Assembly: GCA_905178155.1 (NCBI GenBank) | Contig: CAJINV010000009.1 | Span: 2,457,373-2,521,372, forward strand | Direction of reading: 5' to 3' | Origin: Amoebophrya sp. A120 | Taxonomy: Eukaryota; Sar; Dinophyceae; Syndiniales; Amoebophryaceae | Length of the DNA stretch: 64,000 bases | Shown: positions 35,010 to 46,271 of the stretch, piece by piece | How the letters are laid out: each line of letters opens with the position of its first letter | Position numbering within the stretch: the first letter of the stretch is position 1 | Translations under genes and position numbers: made by a program | Notes under the pieces: model-generated | The model's database searches: none | Told to the model about the DNA's origin: nothing | The model's input: the letters and a program-made list of their open reading frames with translations, nothing else

Positions 35010-37628
35010 TTAACTCTTCCAAACACCATCTCTACTAGTCCTAGTGGAACTCGACCTCTGGGAAGTAGACAGAGGAGGAGTGACGGGGACATTGTTCTTT
35101 GGTGGGGATGAACGGGTAGCAGAAGACGACGCTCTGCGACCGCTAAATCGCTCTCTCATCGCACTTACAGAAGATCTCCTCCCGCGGCCGTGGTCTTGCG
35201 CAGGTGAAGATGGGGCGGAAGGACGGGTGGTTCCCTCCACGCTCCCTCTTCGCAAGCGTGTAGTGGACGATGCAGTTTCTACCGCCGAAGAGGACCCACT
35301 TCGGCTGTTCATCCCGGCCGGCGAGCACTGCTGCTCTACTCGGGAAGTACTAGATGACGCACAACACCCCCGCTGCTGCCACGACCTCCCGCTGCTTCTA
35401 CAACTATTCCTTCCGACAAAAGGCGACTGGCTCCGCCCGGAGGATTCGGGCCCTTCGGACAGCGACGTGATATATCGCAAGAAAAAACTGCTTCACTGCG
35501 AACTTGTGATGCAGAAAATGGACCACAGAAATATTTGTCTTGCTACACCTGCAAGACATTGCATTTTCAAGCGTGTTTTCCATTGGGAAGCGTGCATGGC
35601 AAATTTTCTGTGTCATGAGTAAAGAACTTGTGTTGCAGATTGTGCAAAATCACCAAGGTGAAACAGTTTCTTCGTGGGATATGATAGAGCTCGACTTTTT
35701 CAAAACACTTTTCGCTTTCGACACCACTGTGGCCTTTTTCGCTGGAGGAACAAGCGCTGGATTTCTATTCTCCTCTTCTACTTCTCCGGCTCCCTCCACC
35801 CCGTCCTCTACCTCTCGCGGCCGAACCACTTCCCTATACGTCACCCCGGGGGCCGCGAACAGAACCTTTTTCACGGGTGCTGGGGTGGTCCTGGAACTTG
35901 ATCTGTTCATCATAGTCGAAGAGGGAAAACTACGAGTTGCTGTTTGCGCTTGCCCGAAAAGAAAACCGTTTGAAGAAAACAACCTCGGCGGTTCCAGGTC
36001 CGGGTACAGCGAGGTGGAGATTTCCGTGGTTTCTAAAGCAGTGGAGTCGGATTCGGAAAGGTCAAAGTCGACGAAAGGTTGGAATAAAACAGCGGGCTTC
36101 GAAGTACAGTAGATTTTGTGTCTGATGTTCCAGCATGATGAACAGACGATGTCAACATCGTCCCCGCACCTGGTGAAGTAGATCTTCCAGCTGCACTGAT
36201 GTCATATATTCCTGGAGCCAAAGATGCTGGACGAGTTTGTCTTGTCCTCCGGAAAAAGGAACTACGCACTGGCGTTCCTCTAGTAGAAGTGCAATGACCT
36301 CCAGTTCCTTCCGGATAGTACGCAATGTTCACCGGAGTCGGGGGTTTCGAGCGGGGTTGTTCCAGCAAAAACGACCCATCTTCACTCTCAAAAAGATCAT
36401 CAAATTCGTTCGGAATGTCATCGGCGGCGAGCAAACTCATGTTATTCCGCGTTGAGTTGCCATTCCGCTGCTGGTACTGCTGCTGTTGCTGCTGCTGTTG
36501 TTGAAGGCGCCCAGAATGGAAATTTTCGCCCTCCGGGGAACTACGAAGCGGAAACTGTGGGCTCTGCTGCTGAAACACATGATTCCCGATGTGCTTTCGC
36601 GGTTCGTCCAGAGAGGGGTAGAGAGAAGAAGCCGTAGCAGCGAGCTGATAATTATTTCTAGTACTCGCTTTACTCGAAGTCGGACTGGAAAAACCGGAAG
36701 ATCCAGCTATCCCTCCCATAAGCGAACCGAGTTTACTGTTCCCCCCGCCATCAAAGTATTTCCGCTTGCAATCCGCGATTTTCGATTCCACTAATTCGTC
36801 CAGTTCCAACCGGAGCAACGTCGACTTGGAGACGTCCAACGCGAGTTTTCGCTTGCAATACGCGATATCCAAGTCCGTCAAACACGTCAACACCAAATGG
36901 TATCGGAATTCCAATTTTTTCAGCATCTTCTCCAACTTTTTCTTCTCCAACACGGCCTTTTTCGCGTTCTGGTAGTCTTGGACCCGCAGCCGATCCTTCG
37001 CGTCCTGAATAAAACCGGGGATGAAACTTTCCTGGATCAGCATCTGCTGTTCGATATCCTGTGCAAAAGTATCGTACTCGTAGTAATTGCATTTATGCAT
37101 TACTTTCTAAAGGTAAATCAGCATTACAAATATGCAATTTATACTAGTACGATGCTTTTGCATTGCATATTCGAGTAAGAGCCTGGCTTTCTCAGAAAGC
37201 TTGTCCCAATAAAACTGGCCGATCAAATCCACTTTGTTTTCGTTGATCGGGTCCCCGTTGTCGTCGATTTCCTGGTTCGTGGTGGTTACATCTTCGTCAG
37301 CAGCAGTGGTTGTTGCTGCTGGATTGGGGTGTATGTCCGAGGAAAAAGACCCAGATTGCTTATCCCTCGACCTGCTGGAAGATTTCTTGTTTATTCCTCT
37401 CGTCCTCGTCGTGGGGCTACTAGTGCCCTGGTTTTGCCGCTCTTTGCTGTGCTTCCTCTTTACAACCCGGTACGTTTCATGATCGGCGTCGAAGTAGTGA
37501 ATTTTTCCTGCTCTATGGCTCTGTTTACTGACATAGTAGGCGTAGATTCTGTACACCCCGTAGGCGGAAGCGGTGGCGACAAGCAGTTGCAACGCCCCAT
37601 TGGGCTCCTTGGTCGTGGCGGCCGACAT
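35010..37628 (-). CDS. Membrane-anchored coiled-coil, Gln-rich protein
   Basis: Exons 37170-37628, 36170-37049, 35682-36032 and 35010-35467 total 2,148 nt, 715 aa. An N-terminal hydrophobic segment (residues about 12-30, LLVATASAYGVYRIYAYYV) looks like a signal anchor. A basic Ser-rich linker, a charged helical region (NAKKAVLEKKKLEKMLKKLE), a nine-Gln tract and a Ser/Arg-rich tail follow. Introns 1 and 3 are introners; intron 2 (36033-36169) is GT-AG. No family recognised. Two introner TSDs (TTCGA, TGATA) fall in coding sequence and are restored in frame. Confidence 0.7.
35473..35681. mobile_element. Introner, family H
   Basis: 209 bp with perfect TSD TGATA (35468-35472, 35682-35686). Ends TATCGCAAGAAAAAACTGC and GTTTCTTCGTGGGATA; the right end matches that of 62624-62837. 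Confidence 0.93.
36476..36503 (-). repeat. CTG/CAG tract coding polyglutamine
   Basis: An imperfect CTG/TTG run on the plus strand encodes Leu-Gln9 on the minus strand. It lies within the Gln-rich part of the 715-aa protein. Confidence 0.85.
37055..37169. mobile_element. Introner, family A (short)
   Basis: 115 bp, TATCCTGTGCAAAAGTATCG ... GATGCTTTTGCATTGCATA, with perfect TSD TTCGA (37050-37054, 37170-37174). Excision gives RLLLEQQMLIQESF. Confidence 0.95.
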
Positions 37629-39165
37629 TTTTTGATGTTTGACTATTAATTTGCTGGTTGCTACTAGGAGTTCAGAATCACGACCAAGGGTTGAAATACG
37701 CTGACGTAAACACAAACAGCAATGATCAAATACTTTACCACGGGAGGATCTGACCCATTGACACTGCCAACAGATCTGAAGATCGTGTCAAACCTACCTG
37801 AAATATACTTTTCAGCTACAGTTACTCATGCAGACCATCGCTGCGCCGTGAATTCACTTCTGGGGTTCACGATTGTGGACGATCACAGCAAACGACGATG
37901 CTGTCAGGACGATACAAGAAGCACGTGGAACGACACAAAGTACAAAGGGAAACCCCCATGACGAGTTTGGACGACACCTATAGCAGCACGACAAGTAAGA
38001 CCAAAGCAAGAAGAACAGAACAAACGATGTGCACGACAATACTGGGATGAGGATGAGCGACTCAACACAACAAGAAAACACTTCTCGGGGTTCTGATCCG
38101 GAAATCGAATCTGGACCTGCTCGGCCGGCGTTTTTTCTTTTCTTTAGTACTACATGTACTTGTTTTATTTGTGTTTCCGCCATGGCGGGCCGTGCTCTTT
38201 TATGTTCGTTGTCCTTCGTGTTGGAATTATACATGAAACCTTTGACCTTTGGTCGTTTACCTTAACACTTCTTTTCAAAACCAAAAACACATATGCTAGT
38301 TGATGTTGTACCAGACTTAAAATCAGTCGTATCTTTCACGTTCTTGTTAGTGTAGTACTCGGCGTGCTGTGAATGTACTTTTACTCGAACCATGCTCTTA
38401 CTGTTGCTGTTACTCAACTTTTACTTTTGCAAAAAGATAAAGACTCTTTATGACTTCACCACCAGGTTGCTCAAACCGTACTTCTCATGTCGTAACGCAA
38501 TTATCTTACAAAACATCTAGTGTGGATTTGTTGATCTTAGCACAAGCCTCGGAATAAACTACTAAAACTCGATATGCGCAAATTCGTGTTTGATGCGGTT
38601 GTGAGTGGGTGTCTAAAAGTTGTTGCGCCGCAATCCATACTATTACTAGCGCTTCTACACTACAAAGATATAAGGTCACTGCAGCCTGTAACAGAAAAAA
38701 CTTCCGGTCTCAGGTCTTTCTGCTCAGCCTCACAAAAGCTGACACAGGACTGGTTCCGGTGCCGGTCTTTTATTTCCGTGCCTCGTAATAAAGTTAAATG
38801 TAGCATACTCGCTCCTTGGAAATTTCAATACACAAGCATGAATCACCTGTAAATGCAATCGTGACAAGTCTTCCAAGTTGCAGATGCCTCTCCCTTCTTC
38901 TTGGTCTTCGTCTTCCGTGGAGAAAGTATAAAAAATTCGACATTATGTGATCTAGGTTATGAAGGATAATGAAGGCGGTACTCTACTAACTTGTCCAAAC
39001 CACTCCAAACAACTCAAGCCGAATGTCCCAATCTAAGGACGAGACCTTGACTACTGTCTAAGTTGGTTCAGCACGGCGCTAGGGGCGAGTATGGAATTAC
39101 TCAACTATCTTCTCAAAAGCGAGGCTCGCCTTCATATTCATCTCGCAATTAGTGATAGGTGGTTT
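37629..39165. other. Intergenic
   Basis: AT-rich, with no intact introner and no recognisable product. Short frames (37854-38234 minus, 38574-38852 plus) are unsupported. Confidence 0.5.
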
Positions 39166-39789
39166 TTACTTCCGAAATTTGTGTTCTGGATGTGCTGGCT
39201 TCTGAACTGGTGCTGAGGCAGGTTTACTACTTTTCGCGCTCGTCCTTCTTGCCGGTTTCGACGCTGCTGGTGCTTCAGCTGCTTTATTTTCACGTGGTGC
39301 AGCTCCTTGCTGCTGGACTTCTTGTTGTTTCGGCTTCTTCTGTTTTTTGCCCTTACTTTTCCCATGATGCTTCTTCGCCCTGCAGGTTCTGCCGCTGGTC
39401 TTCTTCCCGGCGCGTGAGTGCAACTTGAAGTACGGTTTTCCGCGAACGGAGGCTGCCGCTGCGTCTTCCGCGGAAACCTCGCAAACAGCCGCGTCGCCTT
39501 CCTCGTCCCCAAAATGACCCTCGCTTTCCGACTGGTGCAGCTCCACCCCTGCGAACTGTGCCTTCAGGGTCTTCATCCGGGGCGAGACCCAGTCCCACAC
39601 GTCGGAAACCACCGCACGGACCTTCCGGGTGAAGTCGCGGCGCAAAGTCTGTTCGGGTGGAAAAATATTGAGGTCCCCGACACTGTCCGCAATCGGATTG
39701 CTGTTTCCGTCGAGCTGCCGTGCGGGCCCGAGCCCCCTCGAACACGCCGTGGGCGTATTGCCCTCTTTCGCGTGGAAGTCAGCAAACAT
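39166..39789 (-). CDS. Basic Lys/Ala/Pro-tailed protein
   Basis: A single open frame of 207 aa. The N-terminal half is mixed (DFTRKVRAVVSDVWDWVSPR), followed by an acidic stretch (ESEGHFGDEEGDAA). The C-terminal 90 residues are highly basic (KKHHGKSKGKKQKKPKQQ, SKPARRTSAKSSKPA), resembling linker-histone or nucleolar tails. No fold assigned; nucleic-acid binding is a guess from charge. The ATG at 39789 is preceded by GGGGACAG, which could instead be a splice acceptor of a longer gene. Confidence 0.5.
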   Translation of the reverse strand: MFADFHAKEGNTPTACSRGLGPARQLDGNSNPIADSVGDLNIFPPEQTLRRDFTRKVRAVVSDVWDWVSPRMKTLKAQFAGVELHQSESEGHFGDEEGDAAVCEVSAEDAAAASVRGKPYFKLHSRAGKKTSGRTCRAKKHHGKSKGKKQKKPKQQEVQQQGAAPRENKAAEAPAASKPARRTSAKSSKPASAPVQKPAHPEHKFRK

Positions 39790-40016
39790 CTGTCCCCGCG
39801 TGTGAAAGTGAAGCCGACCCCCCTCTCAAAAATCCGCAGAAAGAATTAACACTAGCAAATGCAGCATCATCATCTATCATGATCATCTGTACGAAGCGGA
39901 AGGAACTTGCGCTGTTCTGTCTCGCAAGCTCGAAGGTATGATCATGCGGGGGCTGATCGACGCACCTCTACTGCCCCGTTCGAACTCAGCGAAAAGTAAG
40001 GCCACACCTGACAAAG

Positions 40017-43000
40017 TCAAACAGGAAAACAAAAGCCACAGTCTCCGTGCTCAGAAATAAACTTATGCTCAGATCTCTTGCGGTTGAGTAAGGGGGGTCG
40101 TGGGATTTCATTTTGATACAGTGCCTGGCCATACATCTCCGTGCAGCCATTTGACAAGCGCGTATCCATTTTCCAAATTCCTTTCGAGCAGACGTCTGCT
40201 GGAAAGACTTTGTTCTTTTCGGTGCACTCCAGTTCCAAGACGCAGGCGATACCCTCGTCTCCGGGCTTGGGGCACAGGGCCAGGCGGCGTCCATTGGCGC
40301 CGGACCCGACGCAGAACTCCCCCGCTCGGTACACGTACTTTTCCCCGGCCCCATTCTGCACTGCTGCGCAGGGCGCAGCGGGGTTCATCAGTGTATGGCA
40401 GCGGCAAATACTTTTTTCCAAAAACTTTTTTTTTTCGCTACACATGAATCACCGGCCGTGGCGAGTAAATAGCTTTTTCCTAGCGAAGATCGAGTGCATA
40501 GTAACAATGTCAGCACTGGTATTCTAAGCTCGTCAGCTTAAAGCCACAGAAATGGCTGCATTGGTGGCGCACTGCGTCACGGGTTCGGGTCCGTCATGTC
40601 CGGCGTACATGTTGGACTGCAAGCCCCTGCACTGCTGCTGCATGAATGAAAGAAAAGCGCAGTCAGCCCGATGCCGGATGCGCTGCGCGTTGAAGCCAGT
40701 GGAGGGCCCACGCCCCAACAGGCGAAACAGACGGCACGCACGGCTTTCGAAAAATTCCAAGCCGTGCGCGGCACTGCCGACGACATTGATGCCGCGGCCG
40801 CAAATCTCTTGGGGAGCTGGCTGGGTCGCGGGAGGCGGTTCTTCGCCCTCGGCGGTTTTTCCAGGAAAGTAGCAGAACTCCTCGCGAAGCCGCAAGCCGA
40901 AATCCTCTTTGGGGCCCCCCGAGAGGGCCCCCAAACCCCCCCTCCTTTTGGGCCTTCTCAGAAAGCTACCCCCCCTTAGTATCTCCACGAAGGGGGGTCC
41001 CCCAAACCCCCCCCCCTCAAGGGGGGGGCCGGCCCCCCTTTTCGTTCCCGCAAGTTTGCTACTTTTGGCGAGCTGCGTCCTTGAAAATGATAACTCGGAT
41101 TCGGCCACGAAGGAAAGCACCACAATGCGGCCGGGAATAGAATCAATCAAAGACAGCAAAGGCGTGAGCCTCCTCTCTTTCTCTTTCGTAGGGCACCGCG
41201 ACAGCTAGGGCGGGCCACGTCTCGTAGCCGTGCTCTTTTGAAACTGCCGCTCCTGAGCGAGCCCGCCATAGTTGCGATGGCGTATCCTGAGTCCTATTTC
41301 GATACCCCAAAGCCGCGGCGGGGGCATTGCGTGCTACTTACCTTGAGGCCAAAGCGTTAAAGACCGAACCCATGGCCGCGTCTGCAGCCGGAACGGCTGC
41401 TCTTCAGCCTTCGGACCAGCAACCTACCACCTAACCCGCGCCGAAGCTTTTCTGCTATTCTACTCTGCGCATACCCGCTGGCATGCCTATAAAGTGCCGT
41501 AAGGTCATATGTGGCAAAAAAAAAAAGTTTTTTGGAAAAAGTCTTTGCCGTTGCCATACAGTGGCGCGACGCCGTCGCGCGTGCCTTCCGCGCCGAGGAT
41601 CTGTTTCTTTTCTTCGTGCAAAGCTTCGGGCCCCGTGACCTTTTCTTGGAGGTCCGTCGCTTGTGCTGTCAGCGACCTCAGCTGCCCGCCCCGCTCTGCT
41701 ACTTCCTTTGTCCACTCGCGCTCTTTCCGCTGGTGTTGCGTCTCTCTCTGCTGCAGCTGCGTCTGTTCCCGCTGCAGCTGCGTCTGTTCCCGCTGCAGCT
41801 GCGTCTCTTTCTGTCGGAGCACGCCCGCTTTCTGCTGAAGCTCGCTCGCTTTCTGCTGAAGCTCGCCCGTTTTCTGTCGGAGCTCGCTCGTTTTCTGCTG
41901 GAGCTCGCCCTCTTTCTGTCGGAGAACATCCCTCTGAGCGGCCACCTCGCGTGTTTGGTTGTCCAAGCGTCCCTCCCGCAATTTTACCTCTTCCATAGTG
42001 ACCGAGGCAAGCGCCGCCCTCATAAATTTCTTGAAGCCCCCCCTACTGAGCTCCTTTGCTTCTGCCGGATATCGTTCAAACTCGGCCGCAATTGCGGTCT
42101 GTGCTTGCTTGTAGCTGTCAACCATTTTTTCTCTTCGCCCCCCATCGCACGGAGGCGCCTCACCATCCTCAATCGCTTCCAACTCCCGGCTCTCCCAGGC
42201 TAGATGCTCCATGTCGCTGAACAAGGGTGGGACTCCTTCCACGGCCAAAAGTTTCATCTCCCGAGCGGACAGCGTGCAGCAGGTGTTCGCGCACGGAACT
42301 TTCTCAAAACAGATCGCCACCAGGGGCTGGTCCAGCAGTCCCGGGCTGGAGGAACCGTTCTGGTCCGGAGAAACGAAGACCACCCATACCCCGAAGAGCA
42401 CAAGGGCAACCCTGGAGAGGATCATTGCGTACGCCCGGAGCGCGATGCCAAGTCGTTGCGCTCGATCCTGCACTTCCGGAAAGTGTTCGTCGGTTCTGTC
42501 CCGAGTGTTCCGCCACCAGCGTCGCGACCCCTCGCTTTGCCATAGTCTGCGGAGGGCCGCGGGCAAAGGCGGTGCGAGAGCGCCGACAGCCCGCCGCGCC
42601 CTGTCGCCAATTGCAAGTACCGGCGGAGAGTCTTCTTCTTGTGCAAGGCTGAGCTCCAAATGAAGGTAGCATCCTTGCCGCGGTACTGCGGGACTTGTGG
42701 GAGTGGGGGCAACGGGACTGTCGGTCCATATCTCCAAATCCTTATTTCGATACCGCTCTGAACCGCGCAAAGACTGGGAGCGAACTTGGCAACCTCGGCT
42801 TCCGCGTCGACCTGAAACTGCCGCGCGACGCGCTCGCGCACTCGAGGGGCGAACATTCGCACTGCCTCCAGCCCGGGTCAAGTTTGCACTGGTTGCTGCG
42901 TTCTCGTCGTTCGCGACGGCAGCCGCCGGCTTCACAAAATCCTTAAGGCCGAAGACTGAACGGAACTCCGCATCCGCACGGGACAGTGCCAATTCAGACT

Positions 43001-43481
43001 GAAGACCGAAGAGTTTTTGTTTCGATGCAGGTGCATCCAGCAACGGCCTCGTTGGCTCCGGAGCGTCGGAACCAGGCTGGATTCTAAGCGCACTAGCCGC
43101 CGTGCCTTTGCGCAAGATTTCCTGCAAGAAGTCCCAAGGTTCGTTGCCATCCTCTATGACATCGTCGTCGGCGGCCGGTGGCGATGGCTTCCAAGTCAGG
43201 ACCCCCTTGAGCGAGGTGGCAATATAATCTAACTCGTCCGGGGTATACGGTTCAGAACTCGGGTCACGACTTGCAACTGCAGTCGCAAGAACCTGAAGCA
43301 AGGCCCCTGCCAGGAACAATCGTTGCTTCGAAACCTCGTGTGCCCCATGCCCGATGTTCCACGACGCGACTGAAAGAACGACGTCGCCGGTAGGGCTCTC
43401 CTGCTGCCGCCGGCTGGTGTCACTCCGTGCGACTAGCACGACCTGTGTAGAGTGGTAATTTTGTTGGCAAATCATCCGCAT
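40017..43481 (-). CDS. Single-pass membrane protein with coiled coil and Cys-rich tail
   Basis: Exon 1 (41559-43481) and exon 2 (40017-40388) join across a 1,165-bp introner to give 764 aa. After a ~340-residue N-terminal part rich in Ala/Ser/Asp comes one hydrophobic segment (SRVALVLFGVWVVFV), then a Cys-containing region (PCANTCCTLSAREM). A long coiled coil follows, of near-identical heptads (LRQKxxEL / LQQKxxEL, about 20 in a row), and a final Cys-rich module (seven Cys, for example PAAPCAAVQNGAGEKYVY). The order suggests an N-in type II protein with the coiled coil and Cys module outside or lumenal. No homology recognised. It starts 43 nt after the upstream gene's stop. Confidence 0.7.
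40394..41558. mobile_element. Giant introner, 1.17 kb
   Basis: TATGGCAGCGGCAAATACTT ... GTCTTTGCCGTTGCCATA, inverted arms of ~45 bp (including a TTTTTTCCAAAAA/T-run block) and perfect TSD CAGTG (40389-40393, 41559-41563). Removing it with one TSD joins GVAPL|MNPAAPC in frame. The interior is GC-rich with G and C homopolymer runs at 40910-41040. A 102-codon plus-strand frame at 40671-40979 (MPDALRVEASGGPTPQQAKQ...) looks protein-like but has no recognised domain, and no transposase motif is visible. Confidence 0.9.
41720..41940 (-). repeat. 21-nt heptad repeats
   Basis: Tandem 21-nt units (complement of TTTCTGCTGAAGCTCGCTCGC and CTGCAGCTGCGTCTGTTCCC types) encode coiled-coil heptads in the 764-aa membrane protein. 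The near-identity of units suggests recent expansion. Confidence 0.85.
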
Positions 43482-43523
43482 GCAATGCTACGCTCCTCTA
43501 CCCACCAGCTATTAGTGGACAAG

Positions 43524-46271
43524 TCATCCGCTCTGTCTTGATTGTTGCGGCTTTCTTGTCGAAGAAGAAAAAAATTCGGCGATTTGTTTAATATTTGGCA
43601 GCAACTTAACATGAAAAATAATTACGTCCTCCCGCTCCTTTTTCTCCCGCTTCGTGCCAAGAAGACTTAACAGACCAGGCGACGACGTAGCATCCGCTGC
43701 TGCCCACTCCATGCGGTTTATCTGCAAAACTTTTGTCGCGCCTGCCAGCTGTCCGACGTCAAGTGCCACATTGATTTTCCTTTCCAGGTGTTTCTTGAAC
43801 CCTGCGCGCTCAGCATCGCCAGAAAACCTGCGATTGTTCCACCATGACAGGGCTTGGCCACTCCTGTCCGCATCATCGGAACTAATTACGACTACCCCGA
43901 GAAAATTGAGCGACGCCACACTCTCACGGCTTTCGCGCTTGCCGCGGGTCGTGTCCTTGGATTTACCCGAGTCCCGATCTCTATCTTTCTTCTCTTTCTT
44001 TTCTTTCTTGTCCTTCTTGTCCGCATTTTTGTCTTCGGCTTCCTTGTCGTCCCGCTTCTTTCGGGGATCGTCATTGTCATCTCCGTCCCCAGGCCCATCG
44101 TTGCCTCCACTACCTGTGAGCGCACACATCAAAAATTTTCTCTGGTCACTTACACAGTGTTGCAGAAAATTCAACATCGAACAGGATCAAGACTTCAAAC
44201 TCAGAGATTTTCATTTTTCCGTTGTTTCCGCACGTATATATAACAAAAAAAAGACTCAAAGAGGTATATTCTGTAGCACGACAAAATCGCACCTCTGAAT
44301 CGCCTCCGAGAAGTTGCACTGTCGTCCAAAAGCACACCCGCGCGCATGAAATAGTCATCAGCGCCAGCGGCTGCCGGAGGTACGACTGCTGTAGCCCGAG
44401 GTGGAGGTAGCAAACCTCTCAGCTGTCCGCCTAAGGCGTTATGCACAACGCTCGCAAGGCTGGTTGCAACGCTGCCAATGCCAACGATAGTAGCTGCGAG
44501 CGACTTGTCTCCATCAGCTGCCTTACGCGGCTGAAAGAAATGCGACACCGGCGGCGTCACATGCAGTGAGTCGGACCCGCCTTGCCTCTGGCGCAATTCG
44601 AACTCCAGTCCTGTCAACTGCCCAGTCGGAAGCGCCCTACCACTGACTTTTTCGCGATGCTCCATGTACGCGCTCATTGCAGCTTGAACTGGTGTCCGAA
44701 GATCGCGGTATTTGCTTCGCGGGTGAACCGGAAAGGCCGTGGCGAACACATACGGGCTTTGCCGAGGCCCAGCAACAGGTAGTGTCGCCGCAAGTTCAAT
44801 GTAAACGACCTTCGCCTCTGGGCCCCCTTGACCTTGTTGCTCTCGTCCTGTAGTGATGTTTGTTCATCCTCGTGTTGAAAATCCGATATTGAAAAAAAAA
44901 AATCCCACAGGGAAGTTTGAAGTTTAGCACTGTAGCATAGCGAACTGAGCATAATTCTGCAAGCACGTCCTGTGAGATGTGGGTTGAAAATGAAGAAGAA
45001 GACGACTGCTAAACAAGTCCCTAGCTAGAAATAGGCGGCGAGGTCGCCCGTCGGCAACGGCATCCCGAGCAGCAGCAAGACACACACTGCCAGTAGCTGC
45101 CAATGAAATTCTTCTTTTGCCAAAGGAGCGCTTGCTTCCGCAGTGATCCTTCTTCGCATTCCGTGAAAAAGTCCAATTGAATTCGGATTCCACTATGCTT
45201 CATTTCATTTTTAGTAAAAAATATTACCTCGCGTGGGTTCACTGCTAGAGCGACAGGCACTTCGTGCATTCGAGTAGTGATCCCCGATAAGCTGCTTGTC
45301 GTAAAGCTCAGATCCGCGATTCCTCTGGCCAATTTCATCCCGAAGTCCATTTTGCTCTTCCCCAGTGCTAGAACCAAGCGTGCTGATGTACATTACATGC
45401 ATTGAGCGACAGCACCGCTCCCATTTCTTCTCGCGCACCTGTGCTTCGTTATCACCAGGCAATATTTGGAGCAACGTCTCCGTCTTCCACTGCGTGAAGG
45501 TGTCCTCAGCACTTCTCAACCCTTGGTCTGAAAAGTGACGAATTTCAAAAAGTACATAAACGCCTCAGAGTGCGATTCTTGGTTTTGATTTTTTTCTTAT
45601 CAATATGAAAACTCACAAGGACTTCGATTTTTTACGATCGCAGCAAAAATCAGAACGCAACGAACTAAGTACAACAGAAATAGGCAAAACATCGACTTAC
45701 ACACGCAGTCGTCCACCAGTAGCAGCTGTTGGTGTTCGATATGTATCCCGTCTTTGGAATCGTAATCCCCGAATATTATTTGGTAGCATTGCTCAAGTAC
45801 GCCGAACCACCGCGGATGGCGAGTAAAAGTGCCGTCTCCGTGCTCTACGGTCGCACTCCTAAGGATAGACCTCACCACAACCAGTGGATCCAGATCGATG
45901 GAATTCTTCCACTCACGCATGCTGTTGTTTTCAACTCTGAGCGCTGCTAGCTGGTCTCCCAACACCTGTGATACGTCGCACATAACTTGCTCCGCAAGTC
46001 GTTCACCCACACGCGGTGCCAGATTTTCATTCTTCTGGCTAACCAGGATCTCCAAAAAACTTTCACATTCGGCGCACCCGCACTTCCGCTTGCCCGCTAG
46101 AATGTTCTGCCATGTTTGGGCACCGAAGCAAAACCCCGCGGAACTTGACGATGACGCCCCGCGAACAGGCTGCATCAACAACGAAATCGATGTGGTCAAA
46201 AGCAAACGGCGCACGCTTCCAAACGTACCGCGTACGTGCCACTGCCATCCTGAAAAATTTAAAGCAGACAT
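43524..46271 (-). CDS. Putative secreted protein, four canonical exons
   Basis: Exons 45701-46271, 45228-45527, 44293-44847 and 43524-44113 join by three GT-AG introns, all phase 1, to 671 aa. The N-terminus carries a hydrophobic segment (RRLLLTTSISLLMQPVRGASS), perhaps a signal peptide or anchor. ECESFLEILV near residue 75 recalls the SCE-LFLEVL motif of the genes at 47934 and 51029, but similarity beyond it is weak. The third exon has AKVVYIELAATLPVAG. The fourth begins with an acidic Gly/Asp stretch and a Lys/Asp/Arg-rich run (KKDKKEKKEKKDRDRD) before a mixed domain. There are no introners. Function unknown. Confidence 0.65.

Noticed and set aside
40533-41159. 208-codon minus frame in the giant introner as a transposase
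   Set aside because: Gly/Pro-rich from homopolymer runs; no DDE or other catalytic pattern visible.
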